A DNA stretch of 64,000 nucleotides from an uncultured Clostridia bacterium (GTDB lineage: Bacteria > Bacillota > Clostridia > Oscillospirales > Acutalibacteraceae). Within the stretch, counting starts at the first letter, position 1; each line of letters opens with the position of its first letter. The translations under genes and the position numbers were made by a program. The stretch spans positions 42,926-106,925 of the forward strand of contig CANRNI010000004.1 of assembly GCA_947631945.1 (NCBI GenBank), read 5' to 3'. The notes beneath the pieces are model-generated. The model was not told the origin of the DNA and did no database searches. It saw only the letters and a list, made by a program, of their open reading frames with translations. This document shows positions 45,886-57,990 of this stretch, one piece after another.

Positions 45886-45990
45886 GCCTTTTTTGCAAAA
45901 ATGACAGAAAAATATCGGGCAAGACGCGCGTTCAGTCCGTAAGACGTAATTTAATCGGTTTTCTCTTAATTTTATGCGGTATTGTTTTAA
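45886..45990 (+). repeat. Decayed relic of the 281-bp/177-bp element family
   Basis: Up to TTAA at 45969 it follows the reverse orientation of the 281-bp element. TTGCAAAAATGACAGAAAAA, TATCGGGCAAGA, GCGTTCAG and TTCTCTTAA align with TTGGCAAAAATGACGGAAAA, TATCGGGGCAAGA, GCGTTCAG and TTTCCTTAA. It is followed by ATGCGGTATTGTTTTAA (to 45990), which matches the end of the 177-bp form. The relic runs into the ribosome site of the Nudix gene. Confidence 0.55.
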
Positions 45991-46007
45991 AGGAGAGTAC
46001 AAATATT

Positions 46008-46415
46008 ATGAATAATAATGAAAAAGTAACACAGGTGGCGGCGGCGCTTATTTGGCAAGACGGTAAGTTTATGATTTGTCAGCGTCCTGCCGAGAAATCG
46101 CGCGGTCTGTTGTGGGAATTTGTCGGCGGAAAGGCCGAGAAAGGCGAAACACTTGAGCAGACGCTTATACGAGAGTGCAGGGAGGAGCTTGACATTACGG
46201 TAGCTGTGGGCGACGTGTTTATGGACGTTATACACCAATATCCTGATATAACGGTTCATTTGACGGTTTTTAACGCCTCTATTGCCGAGGGTGAGCCTAA
46301 GCTTCTCGAGCACAATGACTTGAAATGGATAACGCCTTCGGAAATCCCTTGCTATAACTTCTGTCCCGCCGATAAAAATATATTAGATAAAATAATAAAA
46401 ATAAATAACGGGTAA
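46008..46415 (+). CDS. Nudix hydrolase, MutT-like (8-oxo-dGTP type)
   Basis: The 135-aa protein has the Nudix box (GGKAEKGETLEQTLIRECRE then ELDI, residues about 34-57), with aspartate in place of the late glycine. The pattern VAAALIWQDGKFMICQRPAE and WEFVGGKAEKGE is that of MutT-type enzymes that clean oxidised nucleotides. The ORF track starts at 45882 within a decayed repeat. ATG 46008, ten bases after AAAGGAGAG, is the proper start. Substrate is inference. Confidence 0.9.
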   Translation: MNNNEKVTQVAAALIWQDGKFMICQRPAEKSRGLLWEFVGGKAEKGETLEQTLIRECREELDITVAVGDVFMDVIHQYPDITVHLTVFNASIAEGEPKLLEHNDLKWITPSEIPCYNFCPADKNILDKIIKINNG

Positions 46416-46437
46416 GAATTTCTCCTTACCCGTTATT
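46404..46437. terminator. Bidirectional terminator between Nudix and GPH genes
   Basis: AATAACGGGTAAG (46404-46416) pairs perfectly with CTTACCCGTTATT (46425-46437) and includes the Nudix stop codon. On the minus strand it is followed by a T-rich run (TTTTATTTTTATTATTTTAT), so it fits best as the end of the convergent transporter gene. In the plus direction the T-run is weaker. Confidence 0.7.
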
Positions 46438-46470
46438 GAAATTTGTTGCAAATATTATAAAAGTTTCGGT

Positions 46471-46538
46471 CAAGCCTTTACAAAGGCTTGCAGGGGTCAC
46501 GGGGACAGCGTCACCGTGTCGCGCTCCGCAGAGCGCGA
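46471..46538. repeat. Row of three hairpins
   Basis: CAAGCCTTTACAAAGGCTTG (46471-46490), CACGG/CCGTG (46498-46518) and TCGCGCTC/GAGCGCGA (46519-46538) follow each other with almost no spacing just downstream of the transporter stop codon. They may help end transcription or protect the 3' end. No function is known. Confidence 0.45.
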
Positions 46539-46551
46539 AATCTCCTTGTGT

Positions 46552-48093
46552 TTAATTACCGTCGTTCGCGGCAGCGTCAACTTCCTTCTGCATCGCGGCT
46601 CGGCGGCTTAAAAGCTCCGCGTACATACGCTCTTTCTTTTTGCCGTCAAGGTCATAGAAAAGCATTGGTATAATACCTAATGAGCCGGTTAAAGCCGGCA
46701 GAATGGTAAACATTGCAAACAGATTGAATTTTACCCTATCGGACTGCTCTCTGCCTGAAATGTACGCGCTCTGGTCGTACTGAATGAAGTCCTTTAGCGC
46801 GGTTCTTATAAGCGAACTGACTTTTTGCGCTATCTTCATCGCTATATCTTTCGCAACCGACGTCATAGCCTCGGTACGGTAGCCGTTCTTCCATTCGCAG
46901 TAATCCATGGATTCATTGAACATTTCCGTTTCAATAACGGAACTTGTTCCGTAGAATAACGTCCATATGATTTCCCAAAGCATCATAACGACGAGCATTA
47001 TCCACTTTTTCTGATAAACTCCGCCTGCTTTTGTTTTCCAGTTCATACCGATACATCCGGCGGCAAAGACAAATACATATAAGAAATTGCTTATGTACTT
47101 ACTTGAAATATACAGAAAGCGGCTTGAAAAATGCCGTCTGAGCCAAGGAACGTAGGAATAACTTATCGGACTTATCGGAACGGAGGGAATACCGGCAATA
47201 AGCTGCATTGAGGCAAAATGCAGAACGTCTATGTAATAATCCGATTTGCTTCCGCTTATGCTGAAACCCGAAAGGAATTTTGAAAGTGTCAGCAAAAGAA
47301 TCGGTTTATTGTTTACAATAGATTTTACACCCTGCATTATGCTTGGTGATTTAATAGACTGCATAACGCGTTCTTTTGAGTTGAGGAAAAACCACATAGA
47401 CATCGCGCTTGAAACTACGGCGGTAAAAACACCCATGCCGACAAAGGTTGTGGTATAAAGCTTATTTTTTGAAGCGAATCTGAATACACTGTTGTCAATA
47501 AGGTCAAGAATAACAGTGGTAATCTGTTCCGGCAGCTTTTCGCCAAAGGTACCCGACGCGAAGTTTGCTATCGTTATAAGCCGCGTTCGGTCTACAGGGT
47601 GCGGAGTTATAGTTGAAAGCATACCGTTCCTTGAGATGGCTTGGAAAGTGCCTACGCCTTCGCGTATGAACGACAGGGCTACATAAAAAATAAACTTGGT
47701 TAAATCCATCGACGTCCTGCCCGCGAAAATAATCGGCATAAGCCAATAGAAGCAGGTGAGTATGAATCCCGGAATGGCGAGAGCGAGAAGATATGGTCTG
47801 AATTTGCCCCATCTTGTACGCGTCTTATCAACAATCGCGCCCATGAAAATATCGTTGACAATATCCCAAATGCCGTTGATAGTCTGCTCAATCATCTGAA
47901 GAGATAAATCGACCTGAACTATATTTGTTATAAAACGGTCTTTAAACGTGTCAATGTGAAAAGACTGCGCAGCGTCCCAAAGAACAAATCCTACTGTTTC
48001 TTTTGTACCGACATACCGTCTGTTTTCATAGATATAGCCGGTGTTGAGGTCAGTCTCGGTTTGCGTCTGCGTTTGATTTTTGGTGTCAGCCAA
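46552..48093 (-). CDS. GPH-family (MFS) sugar:cation symporter-like protein
   Basis: The 513-aa membrane protein has about 11-12 helices. It carries the glycoside-pentoside-hexuronide family motif after helix 2 (WDIVNDIFMGAIVDKTRTRW-GKFRPYLL). Such proteins import sugars or glycosides with protons or sodium. The substrate cannot be read from sequence. Proximity to lacZ (about 3.5 kb away) suggests a glycoside but there is no operon link. It starts at TTG 48093 (GGGG upstream) and ends near a row of hairpins. A promoter lies at 48130-48158. Confidence 0.85.
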   Translation of the reverse strand: MADTKNQTQTQTETDLNTGYIYENRRYVGTKETVGFVLWDAAQSFHIDTFKDRFITNIVQVDLSLQMIEQTINGIWDIVNDIFMGAIVDKTRTRWGKFRPYLLALAIPGFILTCFYWLMPIIFAGRTSMDLTKFIFYVALSFIREGVGTFQAISRNGMLSTITPHPVDRTRLITIANFASGTFGEKLPEQITTVILDLIDNSVFRFASKNKLYTTTFVGMGVFTAVVSSAMSMWFFLNSKERVMQSIKSPSIMQGVKSIVNNKPILLLTLSKFLSGFSISGSKSDYYIDVLHFASMQLIAGIPSVPISPISYSYVPWLRRHFSSRFLYISSKYISNFLYVFVFAAGCIGMNWKTKAGGVYQKKWIMLVVMMLWEIIWTLFYGTSSVIETEMFNESMDYCEWKNGYRTEAMTSVAKDIAMKIAQKVSSLIRTALKDFIQYDQSAYISGREQSDRVKFNLFAMFTILPALTGSLGIIPMLFYDLDGKKKERMYAELLSRRAAMQKEVDAAANDGN

Positions 48094-48129
48094 ACTAACA
48101 ACCCCTATTTAGTGATTTAGAATATAAAT

Positions 48130-48158
48130 ATTTTAGCATAATTCTTAATAAATTGCAA
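48130..48158 (-). promoter_or_regulatory. Promoter of the GPH transporter gene
   Basis: On the minus strand TTGCAA (48158-48153), 17 bases and TAAAAT (48135-48130) lie 37 bases before the TTG start. Confidence 0.65.
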
Positions 48159-48213
48159 CAATTATTGTCGGGCAATTTAAAATTTTTTGTTAATAATATT
48201 TATCTTTAAGCGA

Positions 48214-48242
48214 TTGATATTTGCAATTGTTCGGTGTATCAT
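48214..48242 (+). promoter_or_regulatory. Promoter of the flavoprotein gene
   Basis: TTGATA (48214-48219), 17 bases and TATCAT (48237-48242) lie 42 bases before ATG 48285, divergent from the transporter promoter. Confidence 0.6.
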
Positions 48243-48284
48243 TATATTGTTCGCGATAAAGCCCGTGAAAAAGGAATGAGAAAA

Positions 48285-49604
48285 ATGAAAAGAAAAATAA
48301 TCATAGCAGGAGCCGGTCACGGCGGTCTTGTTTGCGGTGCGCTCCTTGCGGAGCAGGGATTTGACGTTACGGTGTATGAGAAAAACGGCAAAAAAGAAGT
48401 CGGACACGACTGGATGGACGTTTTTCCTCTTTCGTGCTTTACAGATGCGGGAATTCCGCTTCCTCCGAGGAGTAAATGCGAGCGTTCACATTCGATATGC
48501 TATACCAATCCAAATAAAACGGTTAAAATTCAGATGCCTGAAAAAAATTCGGGTTCGGTCAATTCGGTTCTCGACAGAAAATATCTTATTAATTATCTGA
48601 TAAGGTTTGCCGCTAAAAAAGGCGTTAAATTCCGCTTTAATTCGCAGATAATATGCCCTATAAGCGACGGCGGCAGAGTTTTGGGATTAACTGTAAAACG
48701 AAACGGCAGACTGTATTCCGTATTCGCAGATTTGATTATAGATGCGGCAGGTATGGATTCCCCTGTAAGACGCTTGCTCCCGTCATGCATCGGAATTGAA
48801 AATGAGTTCTCCGAAAATCAGATTTTTACGGCGTACAGGGCCTTTTATGAGAAAGTGCCGGGCAAAGAACCTGAAAATAAATACACCGTACACCTGTTTC
48901 ATATGCATGAGCCGGGAATTTCCTGGGTTATATCGGAAAGAAATCATTACGACGTACTTATAGGCAGATTCGGCGGAACGCTTACGCAGGAGCAAATTGA
49001 TAATTCCGCGGAGGATTTAAGGGAATCATATCCCTCTATAGGAAAAAATATACTGCGCGGAGGACAGACGTCGCGTATACCGATAAGACGGACAATTCCA
49101 ATGATTGTGGCGGACGGTTATGCCGCGATAGGCGACAGCGCCGCCATGACGATTCCGATTATAGGCTCGGGAATCGCAAACAGCATAAGAGCGGGGAAGT
49201 ATCTTTTTGACGCGGTAATCGCGGATACCGAAGGCTTATTTACTGCCGAAACTCTTTGGCGGTACCAGTATGAATATTTTACGAAAATAGGAAATAACCT
49301 TGTTGTCGTGGATAAGCTCAGGAGCGTTTGTACAAAGCTTACCGGTGATGACGTGGATTACCTCCTTGAAAAAAATATATTGTCGGCAAACGAGCTTTCA
49401 TTATCCGATAAAAGCGGTTCCGCTCTTACGGCGTCCGATATCGTGCAGAAGCTGATAAAATCACTGCCTAAGGTATCTGTTATAGCAAATCTGACAAAGA
49501 CCTTTGCGAGACACGGGACTTTGAAACGCGTTCTCGCGGAAATGCCGGAGGAGTATTCTAAAGAGGAAGTAGACGAATGGACGGCAAAATACGCCGTTTT
49601 ATAA
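48285..49604 (+). CDS. FAD-dependent oxidoreductase, geranylgeranyl-reductase-like
   Basis: The 439-aa protein begins with a Rossmann FAD motif (IIIAGAGHGGLVCGALLAEQ). It has the GDSAAMTIPIIGSGIANSIR motif near residue 285, which closes the FAD site in the geranylgeranyl-reductase/squalene-epoxidase-type group. The substrate is unknown. ATG 48285, nine bases after AAAAGGA, is preferred to the track start 48234 and to ATG 48276, which overlaps the site. It is a single gene between a promoter and a terminator hairpin. Confidence 0.82.
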   Translation: MKRKIIIAGAGHGGLVCGALLAEQGFDVTVYEKNGKKEVGHDWMDVFPLSCFTDAGIPLPPRSKCERSHSICYTNPNKTVKIQMPEKNSGSVNSVLDRKYLINYLIRFAAKKGVKFRFNSQIICPISDGGRVLGLTVKRNGRLYSVFADLIIDAAGMDSPVRRLLPSCIGIENEFSENQIFTAYRAFYEKVPGKEPENKYTVHLFHMHEPGISWVISERNHYDVLIGRFGGTLTQEQIDNSAEDLRESYPSIGKNILRGGQTSRIPIRRTIPMIVADGYAAIGDSAAMTIPIIGSGIANSIRAGKYLFDAVIADTEGLFTAETLWRYQYEYFTKIGNNLVVVDKLRSVCTKLTGDDVDYLLEKNILSANELSLSDKSGSALTASDIVQKLIKSLPKVSVIANLTKTFARHGTLKRVLAEMPEEYSKEEVDEWTAKYAVL

Positions 49605-49635
49605 GATTGATATATTGAAAAAACAGAATAAAAAG

Positions 49636-49675
49636 CGGCGGCTGTTTGAAACAGACGCCGTTTTATGTTATTTGT
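49636..49675 (+). terminator. Terminator after the flavoprotein gene
   Basis: CGGCGGCTGTT and AACAGACGCCG form a stem with one mismatch, followed by TTTTATGTTATTTG. It lies about 30 bases after the stop codon. Confidence 0.75.
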
Positions 49676-49735
49676 CGGACAGCTCCGATTGAGTGCGCGC
49701 AGCGTGCGAAAAACCGACCGTACACTATGCGGGTA

Positions 49736-49780
49736 CGCTATGTTCAGCCAATAGAGCGTGATTTATTCGGTGATTCCTTA
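49736..49780 (+). repeat. Relic with an end like the 281-bp element
   Basis: TGTTCAGCC, AGCGTGATTTATTCGGTG and ATTCCTTA follow the order found at the inverted left end of the 281-bp element (CGTTCAGCC, GGCGTGATTTATTCAGTG, TTTCCTTA) and end with TA. The other end is not clear. AGCTCCGATT at 49681 also occurs near the window end (63961). It fills the gap before the SDR gene. Confidence 0.5.
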
Positions 49781-49794
49781 ATCACCTTTTGCTG

Positions 49795-50538
49795 TCAGCA
49801 TACCATTCCGCCGTTTACTCCGATGATTTGTCCCGTGATATACGACGCTTTGTCGGAAGCGAGAAAAGCGACGGCTTCCGCCACTTCTTCGGGACTGCCA
49901 ATTCTCCCCATCGGTATTTCCTCACAGAGAGCGTCTGTATCTTCCTTTGAGAACGGGGACATCATCGCTGTGTCGATGGCTCCGGGAGATACGCAGTTTA
50001 CCGTTATGCCCGACAGCGCCGTTTCTTTCGCGAGAGCCTTTGTAAGACCTATAACTCCCGCTTTCGCGGCCGAATAATGAACCTCGCATGAAGCCCCCGT
50101 CTGTCCCCACATCGAAGAAATATTTATTATTCTTCCTCTTTTTTCATGTATCATAAACGGCAGAACAGCGCGGCACGCGTTGAATACCCCCGTAAGATTA
50201 ACGCCTATCATTCTTGCCCAGTCAAGGTCTGTTATATCGGTAAAAAGCTTTTGTTCCGCAATTCCCGCGCAGTTTACAAGAACGTAAGGCGTCCCGAGAA
50301 CGTTCTTTACCGTTTTTATCATTTCATTTACTTCCACGGAATCGGTAACGTCGGCCTTTACGGCTACCGCTTTAAAGCCCTTAGAAGAAAGCTCCGAAAC
50401 AAGAGCCTTTGCTTCTGCTTCAGAGCTGTTATAGCTTATTGCCGCCGCAAAGCCGTCAGCGCACAGACGCTTTACCGCAGCTTTGCCGATTCCGGAAGCT
50501 CCGCCGGTGACTACGGCGATTCTTCCGTTTCCATTCAT
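49795..50538 (-). CDS. SDR-family oxidoreductase (FabG/YmfI-like)
   Basis: The 247-aa protein has the NAD(P) motif TGGASGIGKAAV (residues about 11-22), the NCAG motif, catalytic serine in NISSMWGQ and the YSAAK tyrosine-lysine pair. SSMWGQ-GASCEVHYSAAKAG resembles the group annotated in Clostridia as elongation factor P 5-aminopentanone reductase (B. subtilis YmfI). A 3-oxoacyl-ACP reductase role is the alternative. It lies 39 bases downstream of a lipoprotein gene on the same strand, likely one operon. Confidence 0.87.
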   Translation of the reverse strand: MNGNGRIAVVTGGASGIGKAAVKRLCADGFAAAISYNSSEAEAKALVSELSSKGFKAVAVKADVTDSVEVNEMIKTVKNVLGTPYVLVNCAGIAEQKLFTDITDLDWARMIGVNLTGVFNACRAVLPFMIHEKRGRIINISSMWGQTGASCEVHYSAAKAGVIGLTKALAKETALSGITVNCVSPGAIDTAMMSPFSKEDTDALCEEIPMGRIGSPEEVAEAVAFLASDKASYITGQIIGVNGGMVC

Positions 50539-50577
50539 ATCTTTATATTCCTGCTTTTCTTTATTCCCGTTATTCGA

Positions 50578-51324
50578 TTAGCCTACAAAGGAGGAAAGGA
50601 ATGACGGAATATTCTGTTTTGTAAGTCCCTTAAGCGAAAGCTGGTCGGCAGGAATCTGAGCGCTTATCGAATCTACAACTATCTGCATTGTCATAGTTCC
50701 CTTATTGTCAAAGTTTTCAACCTGAACGAGCTTGTCGCCTACAGAATAGAGCTTGACCGAAGTGTCGGAATAAACGAAATCCGTGCAAATTCCGGGTTCG
50801 CCGTTAATAGTTACAGCTATCTGATTTACGGCAGCCTGCTCATTGCTGCTATCGCGTATGCTCTGAAATTCAGAAACATTCAGGTCGTCAATGCCGAGAG
50901 TCTTTACGAGCAAATCGGAAAGCTCCGTGTAAACCTTTGCCTGGGGCTGAATAGCGTACGTCTGGTCGTCAAGCACGAGAACGCCAAAGCTTAAGCCTTT
51001 AAGAGTAGCCGTCAGCTCAATATTGGTGCCGTCCGTCGCAAGCTTCACGGGCATCACTTCGCCGCCGCTGTAAATGGTGCCTTCGAGATAATAGCTGTTA
51101 GACATAAACAGCTCGGTATCCGTACCGAGATTTTTTTCGGATACTGTCTCGCCTTCCTCGATTTTTATATCGCTTTGTAAATTCATGCCTTCGCTGCCGT
51201 TCGCGTAATTCTCGGGATTGCTGTTATCAACAACAGAACCGTGAGAGGACTCGTCCTTGCAGCCCGAAAAAACAAGCGACATACAGATAACCGCCGCGAT
51301 AATCGCGCATAATGCTTTTTTCAT
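50578..51324 (-). CDS. Predicted lipoprotein, function unknown
   Basis: ATG 51324 (AAAGGTG upstream) gives a 248-aa protein with a lipoprotein signal (KKALCAIIAAVICMSLVFSGC). The mature part is a beta-rich region (YYLEGTIYSGGEVMPVKLAT; VKLYSVGDKLVQVENFDNKG) reminiscent of LolA/LppX-like lipid-carrier folds, but this is only an impression. The SDR gene follows it. The promoter is at 51365-51393. Confidence 0.8.
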   Translation of the reverse strand: MKKALCAIIAAVICMSLVFSGCKDESSHGSVVDNSNPENYANGSEGMNLQSDIKIEEGETVSEKNLGTDTELFMSNSYYLEGTIYSGGEVMPVKLATDGTNIELTATLKGLSFGVLVLDDQTYAIQPQAKVYTELSDLLVKTLGIDDLNVSEFQSIRDSSNEQAAVNQIAVTINGEPGICTDFVYSDTSVKLYSVGDKLVQVENFDNKGTMTMQIVVDSISAQIPADQLSLKGLTKQNIPSFLSSFVG

Positions 51325-51364
51325 TGGAATCACCTTTTCTGTAGAACGTTAAAACTTTAATTAA

Positions 51365-51393
51365 ATAATACACCATATCCGCATAAAAATCAA
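51365..51393 (-). promoter_or_regulatory. Promoter of the lipoprotein-SDR operon
   Basis: On the minus strand TTGATT (51393-51388), 17 bases and TATTAT (51370-51365) lie about 40 bases before ATG 51324. Copy B of the 177-bp element begins just upstream. Confidence 0.65.
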
Positions 51394-51425
51394 TAGCGAA
51401 TTATTCTCTTTATTGTAAACCGACT

Positions 51426-51602
51426 TAAGGCAATACCGCACAATTAACGGCTACCGCCTTTGCCGCGCATCTGTACCGATATTTTCCGTCATTTTTGCCA
51501 AAAGCTCCTTGAAATACGCCAGTATTCCTGCGTCACTTTTGTCAATCTGACGAAAAATCTCATGGCACATCTGCACGACAATAATTATGCGGTATTGCCT
51601 TA
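51426..51602 (-). repeat. 177-bp TA-flanked palindromic element, copy B
   Basis: The sequence is the reverse orientation of copies A and D. Ends are TAAGGCAATACCGCACAATT and AATTATGCGGTATTGCCTTA. Its frame, read on the minus strand, gives MCHEIFRQIDKSDAGILAYF then KELLAKMTENIGTDARQRR and stops. It lies between the lipoprotein promoter and the end of lacZ. Confidence 0.88.
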
Positions 51603-51650
51603 AAGATTAATTTTTTGGAAAGATTAATTTTCTTAGATTGTGAACACACT

Positions 51651-55001
<3,351 letters not shown>

Positions 55002-55123
55002 AGAATTATAACAAAATAGATAAATAAAGGCAATAGTATTTTGTAATTTTTTTATAAATACTTATAAGACCCCCGAATTACAGGGGCCTTAAATTGTTTT
55101 ATCAACTTGAATTTAAAATAAAA

Positions 55124-55309
55124 TCAGGCTACGGTTTCCGCCGTTTCCGAAACAAATTCATCGTCACAGCAGGAACAGGAAACGTAATTTTCCTCGGTAT
55201 TGCCGATTTTCTGTTTCTTTTCCATAAACTTGGTAACAGCAACGTATACAGCCGCCGCAGCGCCTGCGATAGCGGCAACGATTGCCAAAATCTTTAAAAA
55301 CTTTTTCAC
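55124..55309 (-). CDS. Small single-pass membrane protein
   Basis: GTG 55309, after AAAGGATGG, gives 61 aa: MKKFLKILAIVAAIAGAAAA is a hydrophobic segment, followed by a lysine-rich stretch and the acidic, cysteine-bearing end SCSCCDDEFVSE. The track ORF extends further upstream without a ribosome site. It is downstream of rpsT on the same strand. The function is unknown. Confidence 0.7.
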   Translation of the reverse strand: MKKFLKILAIVAAIAGAAAAVYVAVTKFMEKKQKIGNTEENYVSCSCCDDEFVSETAETVA

Positions 55310-55362
55310 GGAGAATCCATCCTTTCGTTGATAAAAATTCAACTGCGAACCGTAACGAGCGC

Positions 55363-55626
55363 TCAAGCGTTCGATTTGTTGAGCTTTACAGCGAGAGCAG
55401 CCTTTTTGCGGGCGGCGTTGTTCTTATGAATAAGTCCCTTTGCAGCCGCCTGATCTATTTTCTTCTCAGCCGCTTTAACAGCCTCCGCCTTATCGGCAGC
55501 GTTTGTCTCAATAGCCGTATTGGCTTTCTTTATTGCAGTTTTAAGAGCTGAATTAGCGGATTTATTACGCTGAGCCTTTGTACGATTAACGATAACACGT
55601 TTTTTAGCGGATTTGATATTAGGCAT
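55363..55626 (-). CDS. rpsT: 30S ribosomal protein S20
   Basis: The 87-aa helical protein starts [20 protein letters not shown] and has [20 protein letters not shown], the family signature. AAAGGAGGTGCGAC precedes ATG 55626. It is divergent from gpr, the usual arrangement in many Clostridia. Confidence 0.96.
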   Translation of the reverse strand: MPNIKSAKKRVIVNRTKAQRNKSANSALKTAIKKANTAIETNAADKAEAVKAAEKKIDQAAAKGLIHKNNAARKKAALAVKLNKSNA

Positions 55627-55659
55627 TGTCGCACCTCCTTTATATCCATACGGATTATT

Positions 55660-55688
55660 ATAATATCATGTTCTGTAAAAAAATGCAA
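55660..55688 (-). promoter_or_regulatory. Promoter of rpsT
   Basis: On the minus strand TTGCAT (55688-55683), 17 bases and TATTAT (55665-55660) lie 34 bases before ATG 55626. TATAAT three bases downstream is an alternative -10. Confidence 0.65.
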
Positions 55689-55784
55689 GACGTTTTAAAA
55701 AAATAATGGGATAAAAATTATAAAGTTTGTAAAATCCGCATAAATTCATGTTTTCCGCAAATAAATAGCGTTAGGTGATGCAAT

Positions 55785-56660
55785 TTGGATTTCAGAACCG
55801 ATCTTGCGGTTGAAAGAAACAGTATCCTCGGCGAAAACGCGGCGCCGGGAATAGAAAAATATGTACGGAATGGAGAAAACGCGAGCGTAACGGAAATAAG
55901 AGTAACAAGCGACGAGGGCGCAAAGGCCATAGGCAAGCCTAAAGGCCGTTATATTACCGTTGAAATCCCTCCGTTTTCTTCCGACGGGGAGCTTCTCGAC
56001 GGAAGACTTGATTCCCTCGTAAACGAGCTTAAATCGCTGCTGCCGGAGGAAGGAGCCGTACTTGTCGCGGGGCTCGGCAACAGGAGCCTTACAGCCGACG
56101 CCTTGGGACCCGAGTGCGCCGATAAAATTTTCGCGACGCGCCATATAGGAAAAGAGCTTGCCGAGTCGCTCGGGCTGACGCAGTTAAGACCGGTAGCCGC
56201 CGTGGCTCCCGGAGTTCTCGGAAAAACGGGAATAGAGGCGGCTGAAATAATCGAGGGCGCGTCTGAAAAAATAAAGCCCTCATGCATTATAGCGATAGAC
56301 GCGCTCGCCGCTATGGACTTAAAAAGGCTCGGAAACACCGTACAGCTTTCCGATACGGGGATTTCGCCCGGCTCGGGAATCGGCAACAGGCGCAGGGAAA
56401 TAAGCGAGCGGACGCTCGGAGTTCCCGTAATCGCGGTCGGCGTTCCGACGGTTATAAGCGCGTATACGGTTGCGAAAAACGTACTCGGCGATACCGACGG
56501 CGGCAGGGATTTGAGAGGCGCAGAAGAATATGCGGAATTTACAGTCGCTTCGCGCGAAGCCGATTTGATAACCGAACGCGCGTCAAAGCTTATTTCGCTT
56601 GCGGTAAATACCGCTCTCCAGCCCTCGCTGACACCGCAGGAATTGCTTATGATGATGTAA
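55785..56660 (+). CDS. gpr: Germination protease GPR
   Basis: GPR degrades the small acid-soluble spore proteins during germination. The 291-aa protein starts at TTG 55785 (AGGTGATG upstream), giving MDFRTDLAVERNS, the family start. The conserved aspartates of this A25 peptidase are in GLGNRSLTADALGP and IIAIDALAA, and QLSDTGISPGSGIGNRRREI is a diagnostic stretch. It is adjacent to spoIIP on the same strand, an arrangement known in Bacillus and Clostridia. Its presence shows that the organism descends from endospore formers. No sporulation-sigma promoter is claimed. Confidence 0.94.
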   Translation: MDFRTDLAVERNSILGENAAPGIEKYVRNGENASVTEIRVTSDEGAKAIGKPKGRYITVEIPPFSSDGELLDGRLDSLVNELKSLLPEEGAVLVAGLGNRSLTADALGPECADKIFATRHIGKELAESLGLTQLRPVAAVAPGVLGKTGIEAAEIIEGASEKIKPSCIIAIDALAAMDLKRLGNTVQLSDTGISPGSGIGNRRREISERTLGVPVIAVGVPTVISAYTVAKNVLGDTDGGRDLRGAEEYAEFTVASREADLITERASKLISLAVNTALQPSLTPQELLMMM

Positions 56661-56737
56661 TTGCCGATTGATTTTATTTTCCCGTACCGATTCTTTATAA
56701 TGCTCCGCCCTCATATTATTTTACGGGGGTGCATGGG

Positions 56738-57949
56738 TTGAAAAAGAAAATTATGGGCGCGAGAAAAAAAATCAACGTGCCGGTCTGGTTTTTCATTTTA
56801 ACGGCATTATGTCTTGTCGCTTTTTCTTTCAGAATAATTCGGTCGGGCGCGGTTCCCGAAAGAATCATGCATATAAGCTATATTCTTGCAATGCCCGAGG
56901 GCGCGGTCAGTCAGGCGTCGAAATTAGGGGAAAACATCATAGGCTTTCTGCAAAGCAAAGCGGAAGATGCCGAAAAGAATAATCATGGGCGGGTAACGCA
57001 GAAATCAGGCTCCGACAACGACGAAAATAAAGAAAACCCGTTTACGGGAGATTTTTCGGATTTTACGGGAGATTTAACGGTAACTCCGGACGATATCGCG
57101 GAAAGCATGAAAAGCGTTAAGGAGCAGACAGAAAACGGGGAGTATACCGAGGACGGCGAAGTGATTGAAAAAACCTTTACGTCAAATCAGGCGACCGATT
57201 CTCTTGGAAACGTGCATCTAAGGAACGTTACCGATTCACAGAGCGTAAATCTTGAGGAAATAATCAAAAAAGGCTGCGAGCTGCCCGAATGTGATATATC
57301 GGAGCCGACTGTGTTGATTTATCACACTCATTCCACGGAATCATATATAATGACGGACAACGGGCGTTTTTCAACGTCGTATCCGTCGAGAAACGACGAT
57401 AAGAGCGTAAATATGATAAGAATCGGGGACGAAATAACGAAAGTCCTTGAATATAACGGTATAGGCGTAATTCACGACAGAAGCATTTACGATACTGTTT
57501 ACACGGGAGCCTATTCAAAATCGAGAGAGGGAATTGAAGCGTATCTTGAAAAATATCCAACTATCACTATAACTCTCGATATTCACCGCGACGCGGTATA
57601 CTACGACGATTTGACAAGAATGAAGCCCGTTACCGAAATAGAGGGCAAAAAGGCGGCTCAAATGATGATTATCGCCGGTGCGGAGGGAGGAAGCGTCGAT
57701 AGTTTTGAGTCATGGCGGACAAATTTATCGTTCGCCGTAATGCTTCAGAAAACGGCGAACGATAAATACGAAAATCTTATGAAACCTATATATTTCTGTA
57801 ATAGAAAATATAATATGGATATAACTCCGTATTCGCTGCTTATAGAGATAGGAACGGACGTAAACACTCTCGATGAGGCGGCGTATTCGGGACGGCTTCT
57901 GGGCGATGTGCTGTCGGACTTTATAAAAACGTCGGTAATTGACAATTGA
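56738..57949 (+). CDS. spoIIP: Stage II sporulation protein P
   Basis: SpoIIP is the amidase/endopeptidase of the DMP complex that drives engulfment. TTG 56738, six bases after GGGGGTG, gives a 403-aa protein with an N-terminal transmembrane helix (VPVWFFILTALCLVAFSFRI). A variable acidic linker precedes a catalytic domain with the zinc-binding HTHSTESY and TLDIHRDAV motifs and LLIEIGTDVNTLDEA. The last residues (SVIDN) and stop codon lie in an ACAATTG repeat, so the extreme end may not be native. Confidence 0.93.
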   Translation: MKKKIMGARKKINVPVWFFILTALCLVAFSFRIIRSGAVPERIMHISYILAMPEGAVSQASKLGENIIGFLQSKAEDAEKNNHGRVTQKSGSDNDENKENPFTGDFSDFTGDLTVTPDDIAESMKSVKEQTENGEYTEDGEVIEKTFTSNQATDSLGNVHLRNVTDSQSVNLEEIIKKGCELPECDISEPTVLIYHTHSTESYIMTDNGRFSTSYPSRNDDKSVNMIRIGDEITKVLEYNGIGVIHDRSIYDTVYTGAYSKSREGIEAYLEKYPTITITLDIHRDAVYYDDLTRMKPVTEIEGKKAAQMMIIAGAEGGSVDSFESWRTNLSFAVMLQKTANDKYENLMKPIYFCNRKYNMDITPYSLLIEIGTDVNTLDEAAYSGRLLGDVLSDFIKTSVIDN

Positions 57950-57969
57950 CAATTGTACATTGTCAATTG
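57937..57969. repeat. ACAATTG-type repeat with hairpin (copy 4)
   Basis: AATTGACAATTGACAATTG overlaps the end of spoIIP. CAATTGACAAT (57943-57953) and ATTGTCAATTG (57959-57969) form a perfect 11-bp hairpin. It could act as a weak transcript end, but there is no T-run. Confidence 0.75.
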
Positions 57970-57990
57970 ATAAGGGGTTAAATTATATTT

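Noticed and set aside
45882-46007. N-terminal extension of the Nudix ORF
   Set aside because: It is encoded by a decayed repeat, and the strong AAAGGAGAG site points to ATG 46008.
49646-50077. Plus-strand ORF of 143 aa
   Set aside because: It is antisense to the SDR gene, whose catalytic motifs are clear, and has no ribosome site.
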